DNA from: an uncultured Christensenellaceae bacterium
GTDB lineage: Bacteria > Bacillota > Clostridia > Christensenellales > Borkfalkiaceae
DNA length: 64,000 nt
Direction of reading: 5' to 3'
Assembly (NCBI GenBank): GCA_910587825.1
Contig: CAJUNJ010000005.1
Location: forward strand, 6,312-70,311
A program made the translations under genes and the position numbers. The notes beneath the pieces were generated by a model. The model ran no database searches and was not told the origin of the DNA. It worked only from the letters and a program-made list of their open reading frames with translations. Every line of letters starts with the position of its first letter. The first letter of the stretch is position 1. Positions 1 to 7,919 of the stretch are shown piece after piece.

Positions 1-80
1 AACTCTTCCCCGTCAAGAATAACCGAAGTTTGCGCGGGATAATTTACAGACTGTATGAAAAATCTTTTGCGACCGCTCAT
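1..80 (-). CDS. rsmE: 16S rRNA (uracil-1498-N3)-methyltransferase, 5' fragment
   Basis: Only the first 26 codons are in the window; the gene continues past the left edge. The ATG (78-80) overlaps the prmA stop as ATGA, so the two are translationally coupled. The visible N-terminus has the RRFF-like start (KRFFIQ) and an I-L-D-G-E-E segment that fit the N-terminal PUA-like domain of RsmE. prmA-rsmE adjacency is common in Bacillota, and this supports the call more than the short protein stretch does. RsmE methylates U1498 of 16S rRNA. The fragment is too short for certainty. Confidence 0.6.
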   Translation of the reverse strand, partial: MSGRKRFFIQSVNYPAQTSVILDGEE

Positions 81-1015
81 AACCTAAACGAAAGTGCGTA
101 CCACTCGCCCTCTTTAAGCTGTTTATCCAAGGTTAAACCCTGTGCGCCGAAAGCCTTTAAAACGCTTTCAAGACGGCTTTCTATTATACCGCTTAAAATA
201 AGCGTTCCGCCTGCCTTTAAATTTTTGGGTATAGACGGCGCAAGACGGCACAATATTTCGGCGGTGATGTTGGCAAGCATTATATCGCCCTTGACATCCG
301 CGTCGCTCAATAAATCCGCGTGTGCGACCTTTACGCTGTCTTCGACACCGTTTATCAAACAGTTATGGGTTGCGCTTTTTACGGCAATGTCGTCAATGTC
401 GGTAAGGTAGGCAAACTTTGCGCCCAACTTTATTGCCGAAATTCCGAGAATGCCGCTTCCGCATCCCACGTCTATGCACACCGACTGCGGGGTTAAATAT
501 TCCTGCAAAAGTTTAAGGCACATCGAAGTCGTTTCGTGTTCTCCCGTGCCGAACGCCATATTGCTGTCCAATTTAACAACCTGCTCGCCCTCGCGCCTGT
601 CGTAAGCTATCCATTCGGGACAGACGACTATGCGTTCGCCGATATGCAGGGGGCGGAAATGTTTACGCCATATTTCAAGCCAATCGTCCCCCTCGACCTG
701 CCTGCAAGTAGTTTCGAGAGTTCCGAAATCCAAGTAATCTTTGCCGTTTTCCTTTACCTCTTCAAGGTCGGCGCGTATGAGCGGCAACGTGCCCGCCGCC
801 GTGTCCGATGGGATGAACGCCTTGACGAGTACGTCTCCGTTTTCCAAAAGACTTTCGTCCATATAGTCCCAGTACATAGCCTTGTCGCGTTGAAGGGCTA
901 TTACGTCCTTTACGTCGGAAATGGCTACGCCGTAGTTGGTATACCGCCAGAGAACGTCGGCCACCAATTCGCTTGCACCGCTTGCGGTGTGAACGGTAAT
1001 TTCGGTGAATTTCAT
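77..1015 (-). CDS. prmA: Ribosomal protein L11 methyltransferase
   Basis: 312 residues, the normal length for PrmA, which trimethylates ribosomal protein L11 using S-adenosylmethionine. An N-terminal L11-recognition region (about residues 1-110) is followed by a class I methyltransferase domain. Visible motifs are the PrmA-typical FGTGEHETT (155-163), SAM motif I DVGCGSGILGI (182-192) and the N-I-T active-site segment (249-251). It lies 6 nt after an MgtC-like gene and overlaps the rsmE start by 4 nt, so it is the middle gene of an mgtC-prmA-rsmE transcription unit. Nothing unusual was seen. Confidence 0.95.
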   Translation of the reverse strand: MKFTEITVHTASGASELVADVLWRYTNYGVAISDVKDVIALQRDKAMYWDYMDESLLENGDVLVKAFIPSDTAAGTLPLIRADLEEVKENGKDYLDFGTLETTCRQVEGDDWLEIWRKHFRPLHIGERIVVCPEWIAYDRREGEQVVKLDSNMAFGTGEHETTSMCLKLLQEYLTPQSVCIDVGCGSGILGISAIKLGAKFAYLTDIDDIAVKSATHNCLINGVEDSVKVAHADLLSDADVKGDIMLANITAEILCRLAPSIPKNLKAGGTLILSGIIESRLESVLKAFGAQGLTLDKQLKEGEWYALSFRL

Positions 1016-1021
1016 TTTTAT

Positions 1022-1687
1022 TTACCTGTCGTTTTCGAGTTTTTCAATGGAAATTATATATGGATATTCGTTGACCGCGTTGCGGATAAATTCCGAATCT
1101 ATTTGCTTTTTTGTATTGACGACGGCGGAGTAAACTATCTCTTCGCCCTGCCTTTCGGCTTTAAGCGCAGTAAAATTTTTAATGTCGAACAACTGCTTTA
1201 TCGCCCTTGTACAGTCTTCGTTGGGGCTTTTGAAAATTAATTTAAGTTCGTTATAATGCTTTTCCATAAATATCGGCAAAGGAATATGGAATACAAGCTG
1301 AACCATAACCATTATAGCCGCGGCGCCCAAGGCGACGTAATAGAGCCCCGCACCCGCAGCCATACCGATAGCCGCCGTAAGCCATATGCCCGCGGCGGAA
1401 GTAAGCCCGTGTACGACCTGCTGTCTGTGCAGTATCATACCCGCGCCGATAAAGCTTATGCCGGACACCACCTGCGAAGCTATACGCGAAGCGTCAAACT
1501 GTGTGGAATCGCCGAAGCCGTATTTAGAAATAATCATAAACAGGCACGCGCCCGCCGCGACGAGTGCGTGCGTCCTTATACCCGCAACTTTAAGACGGAG
1601 CTGACGTTCGATACCGATTACGAAGCCGAGCCCCACCGCCATTAATATTCTTAAAAGATATTCAAGCCATTCCGGCATATCGTTCAC
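1022..1687 (-). CDS. MgtC/SapB-family membrane protein
   Basis: 221 residues. The N-terminal 140 or so residues are four to five hydrophobic segments with the family signature G-I-E-R-Q near residue 25 followed by A-G-I-R-T-H and a G-A-C-L-F segment. Residues about 145-221 are a soluble ACT-like tail. MgtC-type proteins are inner-membrane proteins linked to Mg2+ limitation, and some inhibit F-type ATP synthase; the role here is not known. A Shine-Dalgarno AGGTGA precedes the ATG. It is the first gene of the mgtC-prmA-rsmE unit, so any Mg2+ regulation would also affect the methyltransferases. Confidence 0.85.
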   Translation of the reverse strand: MNDMPEWLEYLLRILMAVGLGFVIGIERQLRLKVAGIRTHALVAAGACLFMIISKYGFGDSTQFDASRIASQVVSGISFIGAGMILHRQQVVHGLTSAAGIWLTAAIGMAAGAGLYYVALGAAAIMVMVQLVFHIPLPIFMEKHYNELKLIFKSPNEDCTRAIKQLFDIKNFTALKAERQGEEIVYSAVVNTKKQIDSEFIRNAVNEYPYIISIEKLENDR

Positions 1688-1746
1688 CTGCCGATAAGTA
1701 GTATTAAGATTTTAACACAGTACACGCTTAAAGGCAAGTAATTTTA

Positions 1747-1768
1747 AGCCCCGCCTTACGGCGGGGCT
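1747..1768 (-). terminator. Hairpin after the thioredoxin-reductase-like gene
   Basis: Nine-bp GC-rich stem AGCCCCGCC / GGCGGGGCT with a 4-nt loop, 6 nt past the stop at 1774. The U-tract on the minus side is weak, so termination may be partial, allowing some readthrough into mgtC. Confidence 0.55.
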
Positions 1769-1773
1769 GTCCC

Positions 1774-2625
1774 TTATTTTTTATCCGCAAGATATTGCAG
1801 AACCGAGTGCGCGGCAACGTTGCCTTCGCCTGCGGATTTTGCGTACTGATACGGTCTGCCCGTGCAGTCGCCAGCCGCAAAGACACCCGCAATGTTGGTG
1901 GAACAGTCGCGTTCCACCGCTATATGCCCGTCCTTTACTGCAAGCCCGTGCATAAGTTGCGACGGCGAAAACGAACCCTTTAAGATAAACGCTCCGTCTA
2001 CTTCTATACTCTTATCCTTAAAGTTTACCCTTTCAAGGCGCATACCGCCCGTAAACGACAGCGGCTGTTTTAAAATAATTTCGGCATTTTCTGCTTTTAT
2101 CTCGTATCCGCGGTACAGCGGCATTACGTAAACCTTTTCCGCCAGACCCGCAAGATATTCTATTTCGTGTTCGAATTTCTTTTCGGTACAGAGTACGGCT
2201 ATCTTCTTGCCCTTGTACAAAAAACCGTCGCACGTGGCGCAGTAGCTTATCCCCCTGCCGACGAACTCTTCTTCGCCGGCGACGGGCTTTACTGCCGACA
2301 CGCCCGTGCAGAGAATGACGGATTTTGCTTCATATTGGTTTTTACCCGCAAGCAGTGTAAAATACCCGTCCGTCTCGTAAACGCCGTTGACAACCTCTTC
2401 GGTAAGTTTTATTCCCATACCCTCGTAATGGTTTAAAAAAGTCCATTCAAGCTGTTCGCCCGTGACGTCGGGCAGTCCGAGATAATTTTTAATTCTCTCC
2501 GCCTGACCGACTTTTTTTGACACCGAACGCCCCGAAAGCCAGATAAAATTTTTACCGTGAATTTTTAAATTGACAGCCGCGGATATTCCCGCAGGTCCGC
2601 TGCCAATGATTGCCGTATCGTACAT
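1774..2625 (-). CDS. Thioredoxin-reductase-like flavoprotein lacking NADPH motifs (FFTR-like)
   Basis: 283 residues, about 30 shorter than standard bacterial TrxB. Seen directly: the FAD-binding G-S-G-P-A-G near residue 8-13, the redox pair CATC (129-132) followed by DGF, and the C-terminal FAD motif G-V-F-A-A-G-D-C. Where NADPH-dependent TrxB has GxGxxA and then HRRxxxRA, this protein has KIAVLCTEKKFEHE and no HRR block. Clostridial ferredoxin-dependent flavin thioredoxin reductases (FFTR) and related DFTR proteins have just this loss, so the electron donor is probably not NADPH. It sits 59 nt downstream of an [FeFe] hydrogenase on the same strand and is likely co-transcribed, which favours ferredoxin. 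A divergent disulfide oxidoreductase of another function remains possible. No thioredoxin gene is in the window. Confidence 0.8.
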   Translation of the reverse strand: MYDTAIIGSGPAGISAAVNLKIHGKNFIWLSGRSVSKKVGQAERIKNYLGLPDVTGEQLEWTFLNHYEGMGIKLTEEVVNGVYETDGYFTLLAGKNQYEAKSVILCTGVSAVKPVAGEEEFVGRGISYCATCDGFLYKGKKIAVLCTEKKFEHEIEYLAGLAEKVYVMPLYRGYEIKAENAEIILKQPLSFTGGMRLERVNFKDKSIEVDGAFILKGSFSPSQLMHGLAVKDGHIAVERDCSTNIAGVFAAGDCTGRPYQYAKSAGEGNVAAHSVLQYLADKK

Positions 2626-2684
2626 AGTACAGTTTTTGACCTTTATTCGACTTTTTAACCTAAATCCGCAAACGTGCGGTTACT

Positions 2685-4199
2685 TCAATTCATATCAGAA
2701 AGCTTTTCGGCAAGGTTTTCCATCTCTTTGGGCGGAATTGCCTTTTCGCTTGATTGTACAAGCTTTTCGACGACAGTCTTTGCGCTTTCGGGCGGAATTA
2801 TCGTACCTACACCCGCAACGCAGCCGCCGGGGCACCCCATACCCTCTATCATATATCCGTTAAGCTTTCCCGCCTTTGCAAGCGTCAAAATCTTTTTGCA
2901 GTCGGAAAGCCCTTCCGCATGCCTTATCTTGACCTCTGTACCGGGATAATATTCGTTGATACAGTTTTCTATTGCGCCGGCAACCCCGCCGGAGCAGGCG
3001 TATCCCCTGCCCGCGCCCGTCGCGCCTATCTTTACGGGAAGCTCTTCCATCTCTTCCGGGTTGATATTTTTAGCTTCGAACATACCCGCAAGCTCTTCGA
3101 ATGTGATTACGAAGTCGACGTGGCTTCTCACTGTCCGCCTTGAAGCTTCAAGCTTTTTCGCGGCGCAGGGACCTATAAACACAACCCTTGCGTTGGGGCG
3201 GTTAATCTTTATGGAACGCGCCGTCGCCACCATAGGCGTAAGCTCACGCGAGACCTGCGAAGCCAAATCGGGAAACTGCTTTTTTACAAGCACAGCCCAA
3301 GCGGGGCAACAGCTTGTAAACAGGAAGGGAAGATTACCCGTCGCAACATCGTTGACGTAATGGTGCGCTTCCGCAATACAGCCGACGTCCGCGCCGACGG
3401 CAACTTCGTACACGTCCTTAAAGCCGAGCGCGAGAAGCGCAGACTTCATTCTGCCGGGCGTTGCTTTTGCCCCGAACTGACCTATTATAGCGGGAGCGAC
3501 AGCCGCCACTATCTCGTCACCCTTCTTTATCGCCTGAATAAGCTGGTATATCTGCGATTTGTCGGCAATCGCGCCGAAAGGACAAACCGACATACACTGA
3601 CCGCAGGCGACGCATTTTTCGTTGTCAATATGCGCCCTGCCGTATTCGTCTGTGGAAATTGCCTTTACACCGCAAGCCGAAGCGCACGGGCGGACGTGAT
3701 GGGCAATAGCTCCGTAGGGACAGGCAGACTTACACTTACCGCATTTTATACACTTGGTCTGGTCTATGAAAGACTTGCCGTTAACTATTGAAATTGCACC
3801 CCTGGGGCAGCTTTTTATACACGAATGCGCGACGCAGTTCCTGCACTGGTCTGACACGTAAAATTCGTTGTCGGGACACTTATCGCACGCAGACGGTATT
3901 ACCTGCATTAGAGGCGGTTCGTAATACTTTTCCGATATATTGCTTCTGTCCACGCCCGAAGTTATATGTACGGGCTTGTTTTCGGGACGAAGCGAAAGTC
4001 CCATTGCAAGGCGGACGCGTTCGGAAGCAATCTGCCGTTCGCGGTAAATACTTTCGCGGTATCTGGGAATTTCGTCCGGCGTGATAAGGAAAGGTATTCC
4101 TTCAAGGTCGTCCGAAGGATTTTCGGATTCGTAGGCGACTTTCGCCACTTCTTTAAATACTTGTCTTCTTAAATCTGTAACTACGCTTTGTGTTTTCAT
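2685..4199 (-). CDS. [FeFe] hydrogenase, monomeric, ferredoxin-type (group B-like)
   Basis: 504 residues. Cys-rich ferredoxin domains occupy about residues 105-210, including CIKCGKCKSAC (150-160) and CVACGQCMSVC (196-206), the patterns of two [4Fe-4S] clusters, plus further Cys at 105-131. The H-cluster domain carries L1 TSCCPAW (295-301), L2 GPCAAKKLE (343-351) and L3 EGMGCPGGCVAG (452-463), so all H-cluster cysteines are present. L2 starts with Gly instead of the Met of group A enzymes, and this resembles group B hydrogenases of Clostridia. The reaction is 2H+ + 2e- to H2, probably with ferredoxin in the cytoplasm. Maturases HydE/F/G are not in the window. A near-perfect sigma-A promoter ends 9 nt before the ATG and there is no Shine-Dalgarno, so the mRNA is predicted to be leaderless. 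Confidence 0.92.
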   Translation of the reverse strand: MKTQSVVTDLRRQVFKEVAKVAYESENPSDDLEGIPFLITPDEIPRYRESIYRERQIASERVRLAMGLSLRPENKPVHITSGVDRSNISEKYYEPPLMQVIPSACDKCPDNEFYVSDQCRNCVAHSCIKSCPRGAISIVNGKSFIDQTKCIKCGKCKSACPYGAIAHHVRPCASACGVKAISTDEYGRAHIDNEKCVACGQCMSVCPFGAIADKSQIYQLIQAIKKGDEIVAAVAPAIIGQFGAKATPGRMKSALLALGFKDVYEVAVGADVGCIAEAHHYVNDVATGNLPFLFTSCCPAWAVLVKKQFPDLASQVSRELTPMVATARSIKINRPNARVVFIGPCAAKKLEASRRTVRSHVDFVITFEELAGMFEAKNINPEEMEELPVKIGATGAGRGYACSGGVAGAIENCINEYYPGTEVKIRHAEGLSDCKKILTLAKAGKLNGYMIEGMGCPGGCVAGVGTIIPPESAKTVVEKLVQSSEKAIPPKEMENLAEKLSDMN

Positions 4200-4208
4200 A
4201 ACTCAATT

Positions 4209-4237
4209 ATTATAGCACGGCTTACAGCTATTGTCAA
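4209..4237 (-). promoter_or_regulatory. Sigma-A promoter of the hydrogenase gene (leaderless)
   Basis: Consensus -35 TTGACA (4232-4237), 17-bp spacer, consensus -10 TATAAT (4209-4214) on the minus strand. The start codon is at 4199-4197, nine nt beyond the -10, so transcription should begin 2-3 nt before the ATG. Confidence 0.85.
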
Positions 4238-4285
4238 AAAATTGAAAACGGTAAAATATTTAAATTGATAAATTTTTACCGAAAA

Positions 4286-4316
4286 CCCGCCCGAACGCTT
4301 TTCGCGTTCGGGCGGG
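4286..4316 (-). terminator. Terminator of the ABC transporter unit
   Basis: A 13-bp perfect stem CCCGCCCGAACGC / GCGTTCGGGCGGG with a 5-nt loop, 8 nt past the permease stop at 4324. A short U-run follows on the minus strand. Confidence 0.75.
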
Positions 4317-4323
4317 AATAGAT

Positions 4324-6171
4324 TTATTCTATTGCCTTTAAGCTGTCGTTCATATTTACCTTGACTATTTTTCTGTAAAGTATAAGCGTTACAAGACCCG
4401 TGAACAGCAACACCACAACAGGCGCGATAAGCCAGGTAAACCAGCTTACTTTCGCAAGCGAGCCTATGCCCATTACCTTAAACACAAGCCACAGTAAAAG
4501 TGCGGACAGCGGGTAGCCGAAAACTATGCCTATTGCGGAATTGACGTACACTTCACGGTATATGTAACCCGTTACTTCCCTGTCGTAATAACCCAAAACC
4601 ATTAGCGTTGCTATTTCGCGGTTGCGTTCGCTTATATTTATATTTGTAAGCGTGTAAATTACCACTGCGGTAAGCACGCCCGCAAACACGACGATTACCG
4701 CCGATATTCCCATTATCGCACCCGAACCGAAGTCCTGAAAGAGGCACATATCCAAAAGCCCCAGCCCCGCCATAACGAGTGCGGTTGAAAACGCAACGGA
4801 TATAACCGTCATTAAAAACCTGCTTTTGTATCTTAAAACGTTGCGCATAGTCGATTTGTATCTGAAAGAAAGCCTGTTCCAGAGAACGGGTATTCTTTCG
4901 AGAATGACCTTTTTGCCCGCCCGCGGGGGTTTGGGACGCAACAGGTTTGCGGGGCGTTCGCCAGTAAGCTCTATTCCGGAAAGCGCGGTTGCGACAAGCG
5001 TTGCAGCCACTATCAGCGCAAGCGTGATTATATAGAAAACTACCGTTACGCTCGGAGCCATAGGGGGCATATTGAAGCTGTAATTGAAAACTATATACAG
5101 GAAATACGCCAGACCTATCCCGACGAAATACGCGCCCACGCCGCCTATTCCCGTTGCTATCAACGCAAACAGCAGATACTTGGATATTATGCCGGAAGAC
5201 GAATAGCCGAGAGTTTTAAGACAGGCTATCTGCGAACGCTCTTCATCGAGAAGGCGGGTCATCGTGGACAGCACGACAAGCGCGGTAACAAGCAGAAACG
5301 CAACCATCAACACGTAACCTATCGCTTCGACCTTGTCGCTGTACGAAGACAGAGATTTATAACTGTAATTGTCGTACAAAGTCAACACTTCGACGTTTTC
5401 GAGAGTGCGCGTTATATCTTTAACGCCGTTGTCTGTAAGCGTCTTATAATCCTTTGAAAAGCAGTTGAAAACCGTTCTGTCCCCAATTGCTACGTATATA
5501 TCGCCGTTGGGTAAAGGCATAGCGGACTTGTCTACGTAAAGTATATTTTCAAGACAGTCCATATCCGCAGTTCCCGTAGTCGTGTCGGGAACTTCGGTAA
5601 TATCGTTGTTGTAACTCGGTTCTCCGTCCTTTGCAAACGTAAGCGCACCCTGAACGGTGCCGACGACCGTTACGACGGAGTTCAGATATTCCGGAATGCC
5701 GAACGGCGTTAAATCTATTTTTACTTCTTCGCCGACGGGGTATCCCTTTATTACGTTGTCGGCCCGTTCCGCATAACATTGCAACGCGGAAGACGGGTTT
5801 TCGCCCTCCAAAAGGTCGGGCTTGTTTACCGTCCAGTTGTCGAAATCGACGAAATACACCCTAAGCGAACGCTTTTCGCCGATTGATACATCCAGCGACT
5901 GACCGACGTTTACGTCCGCGCCCGCAAAAAGCGTTTTGATTTTTGCGATATCCTCTTCCGAAAAACCGAGCGGGGACTTGCTTTTAATTATAAAATCGCT
6001 TGCGTTGTTGGAAATATAATACGCGTTGAGCGATTTATTGATTTTATCGGGCGCCATACCGACGCCCGAACAAAACCCGACCGATACCAACACCATAAAT
6101 ATAAGCGATATAAGCCGTGCGGCGTGTTTTTTGAACATACGCCACAGTGTTTTCAAATAGGTCTTAATCAC
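4324..6171 (-). CDS. ABC transporter permease, FtsX/MacB-like
   Basis: 615 residues. One N-terminal transmembrane segment (about 17-37) is followed by a large extracytoplasmic region (about 40-280) and then two FtsX-type blocks. The first has three helices (about 280-410) with the cytoplasmic coupling segment E-R-S-Q-I-A-C-L-K-T-L-G-Y. The second (about 450-610) has the equivalent N-R-E-I-A-T-L-M-V-L-G-Y-Y. This is the layout of permeases that pair with LolD/MacB-type ATPases and act by mechanotransmission or lipid/peptide extraction. The ATPase gene is 4 nt upstream, and the pair ends at a strong hairpin. The substrate cannot be told from sequence. Confidence 0.88.
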   Translation of the reverse strand: MIKTYLKTLWRMFKKHAARLISLIFMVLVSVGFCSGVGMAPDKINKSLNAYYISNNASDFIIKSKSPLGFSEEDIAKIKTLFAGADVNVGQSLDVSIGEKRSLRVYFVDFDNWTVNKPDLLEGENPSSALQCYAERADNVIKGYPVGEEVKIDLTPFGIPEYLNSVVTVVGTVQGALTFAKDGEPSYNNDITEVPDTTTGTADMDCLENILYVDKSAMPLPNGDIYVAIGDRTVFNCFSKDYKTLTDNGVKDITRTLENVEVLTLYDNYSYKSLSSYSDKVEAIGYVLMVAFLLVTALVVLSTMTRLLDEERSQIACLKTLGYSSSGIISKYLLFALIATGIGGVGAYFVGIGLAYFLYIVFNYSFNMPPMAPSVTVVFYIITLALIVAATLVATALSGIELTGERPANLLRPKPPRAGKKVILERIPVLWNRLSFRYKSTMRNVLRYKSRFLMTVISVAFSTALVMAGLGLLDMCLFQDFGSGAIMGISAVIVVFAGVLTAVVIYTLTNINISERNREIATLMVLGYYDREVTGYIYREVYVNSAIGIVFGYPLSALLLWLVFKVMGIGSLAKVSWFTWLIAPVVVLLFTGLVTLILYRKIVKVNMNDSLKAIE

Positions 6172-6175
6172 GTTA

Positions 6176-6877
6176 TCACCACTCTATTTCATCGATGGGT
6201 ACGGGAGAGGCGTTGCTTTCTATGCGCTCTATCTGTCCGCTTTTGATATATATGACTTTATCCGCCATATCTTTCAGCGCGGAATTGTGGGTAACTATTA
6301 TAACAAGGCGTTTGCGCTGTTTTGACACGTCGTATAAAAGTTTTAAAATCTTTTTGCCCGTGGCATAATCGAGTGCGCCCGTCGGTTCGTCGCAGAGAAG
6401 CAGTTTTGGGTTTTTAGCCATTGCTCTGGCTATTGACACGCGTTGCTGTTCTCCCCCCGAAAGCTGTGCGGGGAAGTTGTTAAGTCTGTCTTCAAGCCCC
6501 ACTTCCTTTAAAATTTCTTCGGGTTTCAAGTGGTCCTTGCATATTTCCACGGCAATTTCGACGTTTTCAAGCGCGGTTAAGTTGGGCATTAAATTGTAGA
6601 ACTGAAAAACGAAGCCGACGTCGTTGCGGCGGTATTCGGTAAGTCCGCGTTTATTAAGTGAAGTTACGTTTTTTCCGTCAAGAATTATTTGACCCGAAGT
6701 AGCGTTATCCATCCCGCCGAGCAGGTTTAAAAGGGTCGTCTTGCCCGCGCCCGACGAACCGAGTACGACGGCGAACTCGCCGTCTTCAAGCGTAAAAGAC
6801 GCATCTTTAAGCGCGTCTACCGTAACGCTTCCCGTCCTGTACTGTTTGCCTACGCCCGTCAATTCAAGAAAACTCAT
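6176..6877 (-). CDS. ABC transporter ATP-binding protein, LolD/MacB type
   Basis: 233 residues, a single complete nucleotide-binding domain: Walker A GSSGAGKT (40-47), Q-loop near 92, signature LSGGEQQR (139-146), Walker B LLLCDEP (159-165) and an H-loop T-H-N near 196. The signature with EQQR is typical of the family that drives FtsX-like permeases. The gene directly precedes the permease (4-nt gap) and follows a small membrane protein by 1 nt, forming a three-gene unit. Confidence 0.92.
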   Translation of the reverse strand: MSFLELTGVGKQYRTGSVTVDALKDASFTLEDGEFAVVLGSSGAGKTTLLNLLGGMDNATSGQIILDGKNVTSLNKRGLTEYRRNDVGFVFQFYNLMPNLTALENVEIAVEICKDHLKPEEILKEVGLEDRLNNFPAQLSGGEQQRVSIARAMAKNPKLLLCDEPTGALDYATGKKILKLLYDVSKQRKRLVIIVTHNSALKDMADKVIYIKSGQIERIESNASPVPIDEIEW

Positions 6878-6878
6878 A

Positions 6879-7493
6879 CTATTCTTTAAACTCCCCGAAC
6901 GGCTCTTCCGGCTCTTCGACCGACTTATCGGCGGTTGTAATTTTTTCTTCCGTGCCCGCGGGCGGACAAACGACCGTAGCCGCTCCCTTTATAGGCAGTT
7001 TAAAATTGCTCCTTAAAATATTTAGCTCGCCTTCCGAAAGCCCATCTTTGAGAACGGGATAAACCGCGCCTCCGACAAACAGAGCTATGTAGTCTTTGCT
7101 TTCCTTCGATTTTATTACCTGCGAATTGAAAATTTTAACGTGCGCGACGTTTTCGCCGTTAACTGTCTGGTCGATTGTAAAGCTGTCGGCAAAAAATTCG
7201 TACTCGTTGATTTTAGGCAGAGCGGTAACGTTTTTTATTGCCTTTCTTATAAGAACTTTTACGCCGATGCCAAGACCCAAAAGAACGGCGAAAAGCAAAA
7301 TAAAAAACATAACTTCATAGTCGAACTTTTCAAAAACCGCGGAAAGTACTTCAAGCGCGATAAACACGGAAATGCCGATTGCACCGACTATTATCATTGC
7401 AAGCGCCATCATATCTGCGCTGCGCGACATCTCCTTCTGCATACGCACGTCCATAGGCGTTTGCGATTTAATTGTTCCTTCGGGCGTTAACAT
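6879..7493 (-). CDS. Small membrane protein upstream of an ABC transporter, unrecognised
   Basis: 204 residues starting at the ATG 7491-7493. The open frame extends upstream to 7757, but that part runs through the tRNA-Leu gene and is not protein-coding. Two adjacent transmembrane segments lie at about residues 26-48 and 58-80; the rest (85-170) is a beta-rich soluble region resembling a PH-like fold, and the last 30 residues are Pro/Glu-rich. I do not recognise a named family. It lies 1 nt before the ABC ATPase gene and 37 nt after tRNA-Leu, so it may be an accessory part of the transporter. Confidence 0.75.
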   Translation of the reverse strand: MLTPEGTIKSQTPMDVRMQKEMSRSADMMALAMIIVGAIGISVFIALEVLSAVFEKFDYEVMFFILLFAVLLGLGIGVKVLIRKAIKNVTALPKINEYEFFADSFTIDQTVNGENVAHVKIFNSQVIKSKESKDYIALFVGGAVYPVLKDGLSEGELNILRSNFKLPIKGAATVVCPPAGTEEKITTADKSVEEPEEPFGEFKE

Positions 7494-7529
7494 AAATTTC
7501 TCCCTTGCGCGGTGTATTCCCGCGCGAAA

Positions 7530-7612
7530 TGGTGCGGATAACAGGAGTTGAACCTGCACCCTTGCGGACGGGATTCTAAGTCCCGCGCGTCTGCCTATTC
7601 CGCCATATCCGC
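7530..7612 (-). tRNA. tRNA-Leu(UAG), CCA encoded
   Basis: Full cloverleaf on the minus strand: acceptor GCGGATA / TATCCGC, D-arm with GCG/CGC stem, anticodon stem CGGGA/TCCCG with loop CTTAGAA (anticodon UAG, Leu CUA codons), an 11-nt variable arm, T-arm GCAGG/CCTGT with TTCAACT loop, discriminator A and genomic CCA. The 83-nt length fits a class II tRNA. The 5' 28 nt plus 8 nt of upstream flank are repeated 211 bp further upstream. Confidence 0.95.
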
Positions 7613-7831
7613 ATATTGATCTGTAATGTACATTAAACTGTAAAGCCATCACCCCGCAAGCGCGGGACTTAATTTTTTCAGGGCTCCCGAAAAAATTTTG
7701 CATAGCAAAAGTTTTTTGGGAAAAGGAGCGGTAACGGAGCTCAGTTGCAGTTTGCACACAGTGCGGACTGCTTAAAGCGGAGTTTACCGCGACGAGCGCG
7801 TCTGCCTATTCCGCCATATCCGCATATTGAT
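7585..7831. repeat. 36-bp direct repeat of the tRNA-Leu 5' end flanking a 175-bp insert
   Basis: Positions 7585-7620 and 7796-7831 are identical over 36 bp: the first 28 nt of tRNA-Leu plus 8 nt upstream. The 175 bp between them contains a strong imperfect hairpin (7686-7701 with 7705-7720) and a 12-bp inverted copy of the tRNA anticodon-arm region (7577-7588 against 7660-7671). The distal copy at 7796 is a truncated tRNA that keeps the promoter. The insert encodes no protein that I can support. Confidence 0.85.
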
Positions 7832-7854
7832 TGAAAAAATTTTTTATTACCTTT

Positions 7855-7883
7855 ATTTTATTACAAAATATTTCAAAAGTCAA
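7855..7883 (-). promoter_or_regulatory. Likely original tRNA-Leu promoter
   Basis: On the minus strand, -35 TTGACT (7878-7883), 17-bp spacer, -10 TAAAAT (7855-7860). It lies about 32 bp upstream of the truncated tRNA copy (5' base at 7823) and about 243 bp upstream of the intact tRNA, so it seems to have been separated from the functional gene by the insertion. Confidence 0.6.
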
Positions 7884-7884
7884 T

Positions 7885-7914
7885 AGTTCCCCGACGCGAA
7901 AGCGTCGGGGAACT
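7885..7914 (-). terminator. Terminator of the heterodimeric ABC exporter
   Basis: A 13-bp perfect stem AGTTCCCCGACGC / GCGTCGGGGAACT with a GNRA-like 4-nt loop, 5 nt past the stop at 7920. The U-tract on the minus strand is poor. Confidence 0.65.
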
Positions 7915-7919
7915 GCGCT

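Noticed and set aside
7494..7757. Upstream in-frame extension of the 6879-7493 gene
   Set aside because: It runs through the tRNA-Leu gene; the ATG at 7493 gives a sensible protein.
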